A stretch of DNA of 64,000 nt from Odontocerum albicorne (GCA_949825065.1 OX463856.1:2566369-2630368), one strand, 5' to 3'. Numbered from the stretch's first letter, positions 11,487 through 22,504 are shown. A program made the numbers and translations. Notes: generated by a model not told the origin, from the sequence alone.

Positions 11487-12300
11487 GACATCCTCTTTTG
11501 CTTAGCTGGTGAGACGTTTGACTTCCAACAGGAGGTGTCTGTTTCAATTCTCAGTTACACACAAAAAAATAAACAAAAGGGTCTCGTCTGATCATAAAAC
11601 TTGCATGCGCTAGACGTGTGCGAGTGTTATTGCTTGTCCACGTGCGTAGTACTTATATTTCTAAAACGTGTGAGGTCGAACAGTGAATTATTTGCCTACT
11701 CCAGTGGTTCTTATCCCGAAAGCTTGAAGATAATGTTGTATTATTTTACATATTTTTTATACATTAAAACCTGGTGGCTATATTAGCACGTGTCAAACTC
11801 TTCCAATTAAATAAAAACCCAAAAGGTTTTTTTAATGATGAGTTACACCATGGATTAAACTTGCAGCCTCTGGACTATAAGACAGGCGTACTACCCACTA
11901 GACTATGTTCTTTAATAAACACGAATCACCTATTTGGATATATGTAATGGTAGTATAAGAAAGAAGATTTGAGGTACATGAAAGTATTTGATTTTTTTTG
12001 TACATCTTTGGCAACCTCTGTCCGACAAAATTATTTTACGATATGTTGCTACGAGTACATTATTTCATTACTCGATCGATAGATAGGATATCCTCATGAT
12101 TGATTATGATTGTTAGCAATCCTGTGAAGATAAAACGTACATGCGTGTATAGGTTTTATTATTTCAACGATGTTACACTTTAATATGCATACTTTCTTGA
12201 TAGATTAAATTCAAAGTTTCAAAGCTAAGAAAACTAAATTGCCAATTTAGTATTGCTTAACAATACTTTAAAAAAATGTGATGAGCAATGTGCAAGTTGT
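11487..12300. other. Two SINE-1fam head fragments, otherwise nothing
   Basis: A tRNA-like head lies at about 11500-11560 on the plus strand (gctggtgagacgtttgac) and another at about 11830-11915 on the minus strand (read as gtagtacgcctgtcttatag). Neither keeps the SINE tail. The rest is A+T-rich sequence without recognised features. Confidence 0.45.
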
Positions 12301-12324
12301 AACTCTCTCCTCTCCGTGGTTGCA

Positions 12325-12790
12325 GTCCTAAGACTGGTTTGCAGCAATTTCAACTCTTCTCCTCCATTCCCCCCTGTCCTGTGCGGCTCTTTTTAAATCT
12401 GTATATGTTGAGCAGCGCACGTCCACCAACAGGTCCTCCAGGTACTCTCGGCGTGGGCGTCCCCTAGAGCTTATACCCTCCATTATGGCATGCAAGAGGG
12501 CCTCTTGTCGTATTATATGACCGATCCATCTTGCACGCCTTTCGGACAGGATCCTGAGCAGGTGCCTTCCTCCTTCGATTCGTTGGAGAACCTCTTCATT
12601 TGTGATGCGGTCTCTCCAGGAAATTCCTAATAGTCTTCTATAGGACCACATCTCAAAAGCCTCTAGTCTTCGTCTATCTCTTTCGGATAGGCACCATGTC
12701 TCGCGACCGTACATCAAGATACTCCATACATAGGTCTTGATGAGGAGTATTCTCAGTTTTAGGTCTATATTATTTGATTTTATGTTGTAA
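12325..12790 (-). pseudogene. LINE reverse-transcriptase ORF C-terminus
   Basis: The minus-strand frame runs from about 12770 to 12328 and is open over the last 129 codons. It contains ILMYGRETWCLSERDRRRLE, FEMWSYRRLLGISWRDRITN and RRARWIGHIIRQEALLHAIM, ending near AAQDRGEWRRRVEIAANQ. This is the region after the RT core in insect LINE polyproteins. The catalytic core is absent (5' truncated), so it is non-functional despite the open frame. It is unlike LINE-A and LINE-4 in sequence. Confidence 0.8.
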
Positions 12791-12802
12791 CAAAATTAAT
12801 GA

Positions 12803-13126
12803 ATTGTAATTTTTTTTATCAAACACTGTTTATTCCACTTTTTTCTAACAGTATAACAATCACACAAACAAGACTGAATAATGTTCGAGCTGGTACCGAG
12901 ATGCACGCTTCCAATGGATGACATTCGGGTTGAGGACTGCGGGTGAAGAGAGGGATAAGACAATGTCGATTCTTTGGATATATGTGTTTGCCAGATGTTC
13001 ACCTCGATGCACATAATTCAGTCTTGTTTGTGCTCCCCTAATGATGAGACGAAAGCCTTGAAATCGGTTGGGTTATACCGTTACAAAAAAGTGGAATAAA
13101 CAGTGTTTGATAAAACAAATTACAAT
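12803..13126. mobile_element. Palindromic-end MITE (cactgtttattcc family), copy 1
   Basis: The left end (atcaaacactgtttattcca) is the inverted complement of the right end (tggaataaacagtgtttgat), and pairing continues into aacagtataac / ggttataccgtta. Toward the right is the marker gatgagacgaaagccttg, shared with copies at 33000 and 53290. It has no coding capacity. Alternatively it could be a pair of inverted retroelement ends. Confidence 0.65.
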
Positions 13127-13194
13127 GTCTTTAAACCTCCACAATGTTAATACCTTAACTGTAAATAACGTATAAAACCAATTAAGATGGGAAA

Positions 13195-13312
13195 AATATT
13201 CTAACAGTAAAACCAGTCTGGATATGAATCCGCCAGGAATCGAACATTGAGTGTGTGTTTGCTAATCATGAATGCTAACTGTAAGACCACAACTTGGATG
13301 TTTCAGTATCAG
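13195..13312 (-). mobile_element. SINE-2fam copy (second tRNA-derived family)
   Basis: On the minus strand it reads a tRNA-like head (ttacagttagcattcatg), a B-box-like gttcgattcctggcgg, then gactggttttactgttag. The same arrangement occurs at 26225-26335 (minus) and 34185-34310 (plus). The head differs from SINE-1fam. Confidence 0.6.
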
Positions 13313-13651
13313 ATTCAAATCTCACATTTATTCAAATCATCAGTTTTGATAAGCTGAACGGTACCATTAAAAATATAATTTGAGACGTTTGCAGGTTATT
13401 GGTTATATTGGAAATCTTTTACAGAGGGTTAATGGGCAAAATAAGTGCAGACTTTGTGTAGGGTGTAGGGTGCAGAGTCTGCAGACTTTGTGTAGGGTGC
13501 CTGAAGACCAGCAGTAGGTAGCTTAAGATCATGGAGAGTGGAGAGCTATCAGTTCTCAAGTTGATTGCGTCTCAATAGCTAGATGTTTAAGAAATAGTCA
13601 GCGTGCTACGAACATATGTCAGCGTTACAAGGCGGTTCAGCAGGATGCATA
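13313..13651. other. No gene; short local duplications
   Basis: A small duplication around gactttgtgtagggtg (13450 and 13485) is visible. Otherwise nothing was recognised. Confidence 0.4.
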
Positions 13652-14240
13652 CGAGGGCGGTGCGATAAATACTTAGCCACACCGCCCGATGGCACCACTA
13701 TCGCAAGAACATTTTTTTATCGCGTAGTATGTTCTCGTTGCTGTTAACAGCAGCTGTCTACTGTCAAAATTTCAGCCGAATCGGACGCGTAGTTTTATTT
13801 TGACCGCGTGTGGAAGCGAGCGTGTCCGCGGATTTGAGAACAATGGAAAAAGAGCAATATCGGTCGGTGATTCGATTCTTGTTTTTGAAAGGGAAATCAC
13901 GCAGCGAAATCAAAGAGCGCTTAGATGCTGTGTACGGTGACTCTTTTCCTTCGATGACGCCCTCCAAAAATTGGTTTAACGAGTTTCAACGTGGTCGCAC
14001 GTCGGTTTTTGATGAGCCACGCCCAGGTGCCCCGAAAACGGGTACCACGGAGGATAACGTGACAAAAATCCACGATCTCGTATGGCAGACCGCCGATTGA
14101 AGGTGCGCGAGATGACTGAGACAGTAGGCATCTCAAAAGACCGCGTGGGTCAAATCCTGCATGAAGTATTGGGCATGAGAAAGCTGTCGGCGTGATGGGT
14201 GCCGCGTTTGCTCATTTCGGACAACAAGCGCAACCGTGAG
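13652..14240 (+). mobile_element. 3'-truncated mariner with transposase N-terminus
   Basis: The left end is cgagggcggtgcgataaata, preceded by TA at 13650-13651, a mariner-like terminus. From 13844 an N-terminal transposase frame begins MEKEQYRSVIRFLFLKGKSR and continues through NWFNEFQRGRTSVFDEPRPG (helix-turn-helix region). The reading then needs a frameshift near 14085 to continue as ADRRLKVREMTETVGISKDR, and meets an in-frame TGA near 14194. Everything after about 14240, including the catalytic D,D34D domain and the right TIR, is missing. It belongs to the well-known insect mariners and is inactive. Confidence 0.85.
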
Positions 14241-14312
14241 ACTCGTATGTATGTGATGAACCATGAATCATGAACGTGATGAACCATGAAACTCGTATGT
14301 ATGTGATGTTTG
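14236..14312. repeat. Short duplicated block at a mariner break
   Basis: The block actcgtatgtatgtgatg occurs twice (about 14239 and 14290) around a small repeat of gaacgtgatgaaccatg. It sits exactly where mariner homology ends, so it may mark the deletion junction. Confidence 0.55.
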
Positions 14313-15217
14313 TGTCTAGGATAGTGCTGTTATCTTACAGAAGATCACATGATCAACTTAAAGAAGTGGCTTTACATTGGCGTTGGTGGACTAATGGTAA
14401 GAGGAACCTTGACTAGAAGGTCCGGCAACGACAACGATGATAATTTTTAAAACATTTTGTATCTTTAAGCGTGTAAAACATTTAATGATAACTTTATAAA
14501 TGGACTTATTACGCCTGAATATGAAAACAACTTTGACGTTTGAGTCTCAGATTTAATTCTTATAAGTGGAAAGTTAGTTTCGGTTCCATTAAACGATCGT
14601 TATCCACAAAGCATTAAGTCGAGTTGTTGAGTTTCAGATTTCAATAATTGTATTTCTCCTTCGCAGTGTCTGTATGTTTTAAATTTTAAATCAGATGCTG
14701 GACCCTCTGGAGCTGCTCCGAGTTACGAAAAGTTACTTTGACGATGCCAGATAAATATTTATTTAGTTTATATTGAAGAAAGACATTACCATAACCCTCG
14801 AGGGGGGAGACGATAGTGGTAGGTTACGGCCGAGGACATACTGAGATGGAGAGGAATTGAAGACAAATGATCGAGTTTGATTATATTTGTTGTGTTTGGG
14901 TTAACTTTTAAATCATGTGTATTTAAGAAACTTTGACAATAAAATATAAAGATCCTTAAGGAGGTATTCTATTCTAGAGGCGTGAAATTCGGGCTTTTTT
15001 TAGACTAAATTTAAAAAGAAACGAAAATCTTTGTCCTATACATTTTTTACAGTTTGTTTATTAATGATTTGAAAATGTATAAAAATTTATTTGAAAAAAA
15101 AGTTATCAGCTGTTTGTTATATCTTGTCGTAAAAAAGGTGGTAAGCTGGTCGACATGATTGGAGATTTTTTGTAAATTTAAAACAAAAGTCATACACAGT
15201 TTCTTAATACAAAAATT
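14313..15217. other. No gene or repeat recognised
   Basis: Nothing coding or repetitive was identified with confidence on either strand. Confidence 0.35.
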
Positions 15218-15280
15218 ATGTCGTTATAGTTGGTACCCTAGACATTTTCGTAATGTCTAGGGTACCAACTATAACGACAT
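15218..15280. repeat. Perfect 29-bp-arm palindrome, 5-nt loop
   Basis: Arms 15218-15246 and 15252-15280 are exact inverted complements (core ggtaccctagacatt / aatgtctagggtacc) around ttcgt. It lies immediately upstream of a SINE-1fam tail (about 15295-15375). It could be a foldback insertion or a cruciform-prone site. Confidence 0.85.
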
Positions 15281-15294
15281 CAAAAATCGTGAAA

Positions 15295-15376
15295 CAGTGG
15301 CTGTCTGAAACAACCACAAGGTGATAAGCCCGCCAGGTTGTACTATAGACATCGAAAGTGTTTTGCAATACAAAAC
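15295..15376 (+). mobile_element. SINE-1fam tail
   Basis: Contains gataagcccgccaggttgta and ctatagacatcgaaagtgt, matching the 3' tail of the SINE at 20868-21090. The head is missing and replaced by the palindrome to the left. Confidence 0.5.
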
Positions 15377-15655
15377 AATTTAAAAAAATAAATAACAAAT
15401 ATCATGTGAACTACCCACAATATGCAAATATGATAAATTGTCAATATTTTTATCGAATTCGTCAAAGGTTAACCTTTAAGTTTTTGAAACTCAATATGAT
15501 AAAATTAAATAGTAAATTATAATACGTGTATGTTGTTATTCCACTAATTTTATTAATCCCCACAACACGTGAAGAGAGTTTCGAGGTAGAAGGTAGAAAC
15601 GTGTGTTGCGAGGATTAATATATTTATTGAAGTGACAAATATTTTTTTTGTTTAA
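15377..15655. other. No gene seen
   Basis: A+T-rich. Nothing recognised. Confidence 0.35.
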
Positions 15656-15659
15656 TATT

Positions 15660-15948
15660 CTATTTATGAAGTACTATTTTTTATTCCTTAGTATCACGCT
15701 GTTTTCTAGTCAACACGCGTATTCCATATTAAAACCACTTTTCAATAAGTTTACTGAAGTACTATTTTTAAGTTTGTATTCCTTAGTATCACCTTGTTTT
15801 CTAGGCAATATGCGTATTCCATATTAAAACCACTTTTCAATAAGTTTAGTGAAGTACTATTTTTTAAGTTTGTATTCCTTAGTATCACGTTGTTTTTGAG
15901 TCAATACGCGTATTCCATATTAAAACCACTTTTAAATAAGTTTAGGAA
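15660..15948. repeat. Three-copy tandem repeat, 88-95-bp unit
   Basis: Units start at gaagtacta near 15668, 15756 and 15851. Each contains ccttagtatcac, then cgtattccatattaaaacca, then ataagttta. The copies are nearly identical apart from a few substitutions and a short indel. The overlapping open frame is an artefact of the repetition. Confidence 0.85.
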
Positions 15949-16179
15949 TATTTTAACAATCGGTGAAATACGTCTGCGAAATGAATGATTAAGCTTTTCC
16001 CGTTATTGAAGTCAATTTAAATAAAGGATTGAGCATCGCGGCCTGTGGAGGGCATGTCCTGGGGAGTGTTTCCATTTCATTATTCTTAATGAAGTGTCTC
16101 CACTGAAGGGGCTCTTCAAACGCAAATATATTTGCAACCGTTAGATCTTTCAGCAATATTAAAACCGGGGGCAATTCTT

Positions 16180-16466
16180 ACTTTGCACATTTTACGAAAC
16201 GATCTTTCTTGTGGTTTTTAAAAGATTTATACTATATAAGCTATATAGATCTGATAATGTTGCTGATGCTGGATTGCCTGGCGAAAAAGCACTTGAGGTT
16301 GACCGCAATGATTCCTTTTTGGCTAAGAAATGGTGGCGTCTGGCCAACATTCCTTTGAGCGATATGTACAATAAGTTCTTGTCAGAAGGCATTTTTATAA
16401 AGTCCTGGAAAAAAGCTCCGTCAACCTGTATCCCAAAGCGTTGCGACTTAGCAAAAAAAATCTGAT
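16180..16466 (+). pseudogene. Possible LINE reverse-transcriptase entry fragment
   Basis: The plus-strand frame 16211-16465 contains FLSEGIFIKSWKKAPSTCIP followed by K-R-C-D. This resembles the F-x-x-G-x-x-P-x-x-W-K-x-A-x-x-x-P-I-P-K-x-G-D segment that opens the RT domain of LINEs. Key residues are already substituted and the frame stops soon after. No other part of the RT is adjacent, so the call is tentative. Confidence 0.45.
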
Positions 16467-16511
16467 GATCTATATGTCAATAACCCTATTCACACTTTTG
16501 GATAATATCTT

Positions 16512-16582
16512 GATAAAACTTCTCTGGAGGGATCTTGTGGTACCCAGAATTCTCTGAAGGGATCTTGGGGTACCCTGAATTG
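16512..16582. repeat. Two-copy tandem repeat, about 30-bp unit
   Basis: The unit ctctggagggatcttgtggt followed by acccagaatt is repeated as ctctgaagggatcttggggt followed by accctgaatt. Confidence 0.7.
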
Positions 16583-17157
16583 GTGGTATAAATACGCGTA
16601 TTTAACATCAGTTATAAAAGAGACATGATTCATACATATATACCATACATTCCCAAACTTATTTGACTCGACGCCCATTTTTCAACGTCAATATTTTTCA
16701 TCGCCCACCTTTGGAAAACTGTATCTCTATTTAAGATAAAAGTAAATAGTAAGCGTATCTATGCATATTTTTTTTTTATATTCACCAACATATTCATGTA
16801 ACATGTGCATTTTTATAATTTCACATATGAAGGCACAACTCGAACTTCTTTCATATTTGCCCACTTTCTTTATCAGGGAATTTTCTCTAGAAAATATAAA
16901 TATTTTAAACACCCTATCCTTTTCTAGTTTAATGAATGTTGCCTTTCTTCTTTCTGCGAAGAACTTAACCACGTGTATATCAACTGTCAACATTTTAAAG
17001 TTCAATAAATTAGAAGCTTTGAATCGTCTTAAAAAAATCATATAAATTTCACTGAACATACAAAATGCACGAATGCACACAAAAGTATAATTTCATTTTA
17101 TTTATAAATAATATAATTTCAAATGAATCCGAGTAAAGTTGCTTATTTTCAAATAAA
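16583..17157. other. No gene recognised
   Basis: Two overlapping open frames on opposite strands (16727-17080) show no domain and unusual composition. Neither is supported. Confidence 0.35.
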
Positions 17158-17158
17158 T

Positions 17159-17345
17159 TGGGTTGTCTGGAAAGTAATTTCATATCTTTAGGTCAAACGT
17201 AAACGTAAATTTGCACCAAATGCTGGTGGATGTTGGGTTTTAATATTTTCAGTATCTTTGTAATATTTTGCAATGTATAGCGTAAGTTATTCCAATTTAA
17301 GTTTTTTATTTGTTCGTCATCTTTGAGTGTCGTATCACCATAGCG
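17159..17345 (+). mobile_element. Possible mariner 5' end fragment
   Basis: The sequence tgggttgtctggaaagtaat closely resembles the terminal inverted repeats of insect mariner elements. No transposase frame or matching right end was found, so this would be a terminal remnant only. Confidence 0.35.
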
Positions 17346-17636
17346 TATTTTTTAAAACCACATTTGACACACATGATTACTTACTGCATTGTCGTCATGC
17401 AATATATATATGTAATTTTTTTTGTACGTAATAAGGGTAGTATCAAGTGAATGATTTTGAAAGAGGGAAATATGAAAAAAGTCCAAGAATCGTAAGGGGT
17501 TTGTGAGAAAGATGTTGGATTTAGAAGAGGTTAAAAATGTGTCATGATAAGAAAATTTGCTGCTCCATTATCTCTGCGTATCTCATTAGGGAAACAGCGT
17601 TATTGTAAATGAGCATTTTTTACAAATTCATATATT
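17346..17636. other. Decayed LINE-4 scrap, otherwise nothing
   Basis: Around 17480-17570 (plus) the sequence ttagaagaggttaaaaatgt with neighbouring text resembles the C-terminal coding region of LINE-4 seen at 26690 and 37600. It has no open frame. Confidence 0.35.
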
Positions 17637-18210
17637 TGTAGGGAATACCCACGTCCCTAAAATATTGTCAACATGCAGGGTCAACGACCGATGAATCAAC
17701 CTCTGGATATGTACAAATGTCACATACCAGAACGTCAATACTGTTTACACGCAAATCATATTTACATCGCATTCCACGGTAGAAAGAGAACATATCACGC
17801 CGTCTCGCCGTTTCGACAATAAATATCCTACCCACTGTATTATCCGCAGCGTTTGCGACCACCTCAGAACGCGCAGGAGTGAGATCGAGATATACCGCGG
17901 ACACATTCACGCGCTCCGTTCTGAAATTCAATATATACCTACTTATCGATGAATAAAGGGCACTTGTAATTGTTCGCTTGACCATTCATTTCTGTTTACT
18001 ATTTATTGATTATTCACTCTCACTTTTTCGCATTCCTGAATCGACGTATTTTATTTTAAATACAAACAAATCAAAATCATCACGACGCATCAAATTAAGC
18101 ATCCTGCTAAATTGATGACCCCGAACGAAGAGGAACACAGAATTCGACTAAAACGAATATAGCGATGTCAACATCAACATCATCAGCACGTCCTACTAGG
18201 ACACACGCTA
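17637..18210 (+). mobile_element. LTR-retrotransposon 5' end, copy 1 (LTR, leader, gag start)
   Basis: This 574-bp segment is nearly identical to 29543-30114. It starts TGTAGGG. Near its 3' side is attgatgaccccgaacg (18111), which resembles the ttggtgacccc motif that follows the 5' LTR in BEL/Pao-type elements. A short frame follows from 18165, beginning MSTSTSSARPTRTHA, suggestive of a gag start. The homology stops at 18210, where LINE-A sequence begins. No pol or second LTR was found. LTR boundaries are inferred. Confidence 0.5.
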
Positions 18211-18212
18211 AA

Positions 18213-18658
18213 TATTATTCTTCTCCCTGGCTCCATCCCAACTCACTGTCTGCGAAGACTGTTGGGGTCAGCTCTTCTCGTCCTCAGGTTGTATGCTCTT
18301 CTGTCCCGGACTACGTCCCCCAGGCCGTGCCTCTGCATCAGGTTATCTTTTTGCGCCACCCACGAATTATTTAGTCTTCCTCTAGTAGTTATTTGAGGAA
18401 GATCCATGGAGATTGCCTGGTTTACAATTTAACAGGGAGCTCTGCGTCCAACGTGCCCATACCATCTCAATCGCCTCTCCTCCATCTTGCTGTTGATGTC
18501 TATAACACCTAGGCTTCCACGGATGCGTGAGCTTTTTATTTTGTCTCTTAGGTATACACCAGCTGACCATCTTAGCATGCGTATTTCAGCAGTTTCTAGT
18601 TGCCTAGAGTAAGATATATACATCGTCCAGCATTCGGAGCCATAGAGGAGTGCGAAAT
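18213..18658 (-). pseudogene. LINE-A ORF C-terminal fragment and 3' UTR
   Basis: Read on the minus strand, 18623-18432 contains SRQLETAEIRMLRWSAGVYL, then IRGSLGVIDINSKMEERRLR and W-Y-G-H-V-G-R-R. This aligns in order with the copy at 41940-42320. The frame then shifts, and the end (asparagine/arginine-rich C-terminus, ggagccagggagaagaata) runs to about 18213. It abuts the LTR fragment directly. Confidence 0.75.
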
Positions 18659-19439
18659 ATATTGAAGAAAAAAATGAATAAATTGTTATTTTAAATTAAA
18701 CATTCATTTTACAATACTGAATTTCAAATAACAATTCAGTTTTTTTTTCTTATTCAAACAATTCGATAAATCCTTCGACAAAAAATGTCTTAGTAACCCA
18801 TCTCGTTCAGAATATAAAGAGAGAAAACCAAAAATTACGAAATGTATATATTTATATATTGTATATACATGCTGCAAATTATACATTTCGTATAAACGTG
18901 TCGTGCGGTATTTTCCTCTTTTAATTCATTTTGTCGCGCTACAACGTTTATTTTTTTAACGGAATTTACCGCATTCGGGAAATATTAAGCGCCAACTCTT
19001 TTCATGGACTAAAACACGGTATGCGATATTTTTGAAAAACACATGAAGCGTTTTTCAGAAGCGAGAGAGCGTTAAATAAACGTATGTAGATTAGATGAAC
19101 TCTTACTCTGTCGGTTTTTTCACTTCAAAAGCATTTATTTTTGTACGTATAAACATGTTTTTAAATGCGTTCATTTTTACCTACAAAGGTTTAAATATAA
19201 GCAAAGTTCTCAGTTAAATCAAATAAATTATAGAGGTTTCTTTTTATATGTGAATATTTTTATAATTAACATGATTGACCAATTTAAATTTTTTGTTTTT
19301 TAAACATTAACGTGTAATTTTGTTCAAATTAGTTTATAAAAATAATGAGTTGAAAATTTTATCTGAATCTTGATCAAGAATATAAATAGAAAAAAAAGTT
19401 CGTGATGAACTGTAAGTTAAAAAGATCAGGCTATTTTAG
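18659..19439. other. No gene or repeat recognised
   Basis: A+T-rich DNA. Nothing coding was identified on either strand. Confidence 0.35.
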
Positions 19440-19720
19440 AGATACAGAAACATGACACGCATGGCAACTAATGAAATGTTCACCATCCCTAGAGTTAAAA
19501 CCTCCTTTGCCCAAAGACAATAGGGTCATTTGGCTCCCATGACATACAATGGCGTGCCGAATTCAATAAAGATAAAGGGAGGAAAACCATTTAGACAGTC
19601 GATCGGAGCGTGGTTGTTATTGCGACAGGATTTTGAATACTAAGGCTTTCAGTTTTTTTCGCAAATGATGTATATTTTTTGTCATATGTAATAATAAATA
19701 AAAAATAAAACAAAAGAAAG
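19440..19720 (+). mobile_element. LINE-1fam 3' end, copy B (internally deleted)
   Basis: Matches copy A from atggcaactaatgaaatgtt through gattttgaatac. It contains an in-frame TAG and other lesions in the ORF C-terminus. It then jumps over most of the 3' UTR to cgcaaatgatgtatattttt and an A-rich end. Confidence 0.75.
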
Positions 19721-19876
19721 ATGTAACACGTTGAGGTGAACTAACATATGAAATTATGTTTAAAACCGAGTTTCTTTTAACGAACAACAAGTCGCTTATA
19801 TACAAAATAATTGGAACTAATATTGCTTTATATTTGGGCTGGTATCAAATTTGTGACATCAACATTAGGTTATTCA

Positions 19877-20170
19877 TTTTTTATTTATTTATTTATTTAT
19901 TTATTTATTATTACACATGACAAGAAATATACATAATTTGCGAAAAAACAACAGGTTATTTAATTTGGACATACATTATTTTAATGGATCTGGGTTTGTT
20001 GCCTGTCATTTGTCGTATCCCCAGTAAACTAGGCTTTTGCCTGTATCTCACTGAGGATATTTAGCATGAAAAAATAAATCGATACTTATTTCCGATTTTT
20101 TACTACACAAAAACAAAACCCCGTTGCACGTTCTCATCAACCTGACAACAGTGACACTCAATTACAACTG
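19877..20170 (-). mobile_element. LINE-1fam 3' UTR, copy E, with (TTTA)n tail
   Basis: On the plus strand it begins with a run of ttta repeats (about 19880-19908). It continues through acatgacaagaaatatacat, gcgaaaaaacaacaggttat and ccccagtaaactaggctttt to cctgacaacagtgacactca. This is the reverse complement of the LINE-1fam 3' UTR, and the short tandem repeat is the retroelement tail. Confidence 0.8.
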
Positions 20171-20559
20171 GAAACATCATGCGAAATGATTAATCGAATT
20201 CGATTTCAACCGTGTTGAGAGCATCATATCTACAATATATAATATCAGCCCAGAAAGGTGCAACTGTGACAGCATTGGCGCATCCCTTCTGCAGACCTAC
20301 TTCGGGTCATTGTGGGGTGACTTTGATTGAATGTCGTCTTACCTAAATAGGTCTTAGGTGGCAGTTTATCACCTAAAGCGATATACAAATAAGACTACAC
20401 TCCCGCGTATGAATTGCTCATGTGCATGAGCCGCGCTAGTTTGTTATTGTGAGTCGAGATTGAGTGCGTTCACCGTAATCCACGCTGTATTGGTTTTTCG
20501 TATGTTCTGTGTGCTCGGCGTTTCAATCTGTCCTTAGAGCTCGAAGAGCGCGAAGTATT

Positions 20560-20614
20560 TTTGATATGTGGTATGTTTGATATGTGGTATGTTTGATATG
20601 TGGTATGTTTGAAA
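20560..20614. repeat. Short tandem repeat, about 16-bp unit
   Basis: The unit tttgatatgtggtatg is repeated three times, then decays to tttgaaatg. Confidence 0.8.
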
Positions 20615-20867
20615 TGTAACGAGAAATGTTTGTTTTTATAGATCTATTTAAATCTAGAAAGGTTTTATAGAAGGTTTTTTTCTTTTCATCCTTTGACTCG
20701 TAGCTAAAGCGTTAATTAAGATATTAGAGGAGATAAAATTATTTTAGCCCATTAATTAGCTAAAAAACGAACAGTCAAAGAAATTTATCAAAAGTTTAGA
20801 ATATTTTTTTGTAGAATTCCAAATTAGATTATTTACAATTAATTCATTTGTTATTTCATTATTAACA

Positions 20868-21090
20868 GCCTCCGTGGCCTAATTGGTAGTATACCTGTCT
20901 TACAGCTCGAAGATTGCGGGTTCAAATCCCGCTGGAACCCAGATTGAAAAAAATGGATTCCAGTTTGGTTTTCCCTTAAGTCCTCTTTAACATCTTTCTG
21001 GATCATTGAAAGAGATTGCCACATGGAAATATGCCCACAAAGTTGTACTGTATACAACGAAAGTGTAATGTAATACAATACAATAATAAC
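20868..21090 (+). mobile_element. SINE-1fam, best-preserved copy
   Basis: The tRNA-derived head has an A-box-like tggcctaattggtagta and a perfect T-arm, gcgggttcaaatcccgc, carrying the B box. A unique body (ccagtttggttttccctta) follows, then the tail gaaagagattgccacatgga ... gcccacaaagttgtactg ... gaaagtgtaatgtaatac. The 5' and 3' ends of the tRNA-like part do not pair as an acceptor stem, so this is a SINE head and not a working tRNA. The tail matches the LINE-2fam 3' end, as in known SINE/LINE partnerships. Confidence 0.8.
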
Positions 21091-21339
21091 AATTTTCCCT
21101 ACAACACGTGTTTCTATCTCTTGTTCTGAGATTCTCTTCAAGCGGTGACACTCTCTGGTTGGTGGTGTAACATGCAGGATTAGTTTTCCTTCGAGTCCAC
21201 ACACATTGAAGATGTAACATGACACAAGTCTGGTCTAAGTATTGTTTTCGTAACAAACTTCTATCATTCCATCTGAAATGAACCTCTAGATAGGAAGAAG
21301 TAACACATAAAGCGATGACTTATGTAATTAGTGAAATAT
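21091..21339. other. No gene recognised
   Basis: Two overlapping minus-strand open frames include the SINE and have no known domain. Confidence 0.35.
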
Positions 21340-21512
21340 TAAGTTAAATCCCCTCAGTGAGATACAGGCAAAAGCCTTGTGTACTGGGGCCCGAAAAATT
21401 AAAGGCAACAAACCCAGATCCATTAAAATTGTCTCCAAATTAAATTTCCTGTTGTTTTTTTTAACAAATTGTGTATATTTCTGGTCATGTGTAATATTTT
21501 TTTATTGTAGTC
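21340..21512 (+). mobile_element. LINE-1fam 3' UTR fragment, copy D
   Basis: Contains cagtgagatacaggcaaaag, aaacccagatccattaaaat and cctgttgttttttttaacaa, then ctggtcatgtgtaat. The ORF part is missing. Confidence 0.75.
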
Positions 21513-21966
21513 ATAATTATTTCATATTGTTTTATAATTAACTTACGTACATGTTGATTGTCATACGATGATTATTTTTAAATTTGTATAAATCATTTTA
21601 TTCTCTTATTTTTTATATTTAAAAAAATGTTGTGTTTCTATCTTGTGAATTGGGGTATCTTAATTTTAAATTATTGTCGCAAACCTTACTAACTCAAATA
21701 AAATTATACTGTTCAAATAAATTAATAAACAATTCAGGTGGTACAAAAAAACAAGCAAATTTTCTCCGATGTCCAGCGAAAATCTGAATTGATCCCCGAG
21801 GTAGAAGATAAAAGCTCAACAACCGTTGCGGAATTAATATTGTTAGAAAAAATAAATCTTTAAGTATTTTTTAGAAAACAAAGCCTTAATTTTTTCAACT
21901 GATTCTTTCATTATGTTTCATTTCTTATATTATTTCCTTGAGAGGACTCAATTTTGAAAATAAACA
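21513..21966. other. No gene recognised
   Basis: A+T-rich. Nothing identified. Confidence 0.35.
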
Positions 21967-22022
21967 TACATTCCGTCATGACATTTGACTATCAGGGTAG
22001 GCAGAGAGGACAAGTCACTAGC
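21967..22022 (-). mobile_element. LINE-4 terminal fragment
   Basis: On the minus strand it reads ctctctgcctaccctgatag and gtcaaatgtcatgacg. This matches the LINE-4 end region seen at 61985-62015 (ctgcctaccctgctaagg). Confidence 0.45.
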
Positions 22023-22084
22023 ATTACCTATCGCAACAAACATTATTCACCTTTTGTATATCATTACGTATTACGAGTATCATG

Positions 22085-22262
22085 CAAATGTTATGATTTC
22101 TTTGACTTATTACAATTCTTCTTTCAAAATATTAATTTGATCCTATCACACTTTCAAAATAATAATTTGATCGTATTACACTTTCAAAATATTAATTAGA
22201 TCCTATCACAATTTGATCCTATTACAATTCGATCCTATCACAATTTGATCCTATCACATTTT
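22085..22262. repeat. A+T-rich minisatellite, two nested periods
   Basis: Units of about 28 bp (atttgatcctatcacacttt and variants with caaaataata) grade into units of about 16 bp (aatttgatcctatcac). Confidence 0.75.
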
Positions 22263-22324
22263 CCTTGATCTTCTTCTACCTCTTTTCGTTGTCAAATTCA
22301 TGAATTAAAAACATATTTCTTTAA

Positions 22325-22490
22325 GGTGACTATCTCCTAGCCTGATAGTTGTGGGTTCAATTATCCTTCGTCTACCCATCTGAAAAAAAAGGTCCAGTAT
22401 TGGTTTTTACACCATGACTTTCTAGTTGGTCAGAAGATTATGTTATATGACAATTGTCTCGTTAAATTTCACTGTATATGTATATCCAAA
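22325..22490 (+). mobile_element. Degenerate SINE-1fam copy
   Basis: A B-box-like gtgggttcaattatcc is followed at the right distance by ctagttggtcagaagattat. This is the SINE-1fam order with many substitutions. Confidence 0.4.
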
Positions 22491-22504
22491 ATGCAGCACA
22501 ATAA

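Noticed and set aside
16727..17080. Overlapping opposite-strand frames of about 100 codons
   Set aside because: Neither has a recognisable domain, signal peptide or splice context. Composition is that of random A+T-rich DNA.
20868..20943. tRNA gene
   Set aside because: The T arm is perfect, but the acceptor ends do not pair and a SINE body and tail follow directly. It is a SINE head. Similar tRNA-like spots at 11500, 28585, 34190 and 54098 were rejected for the same reason.
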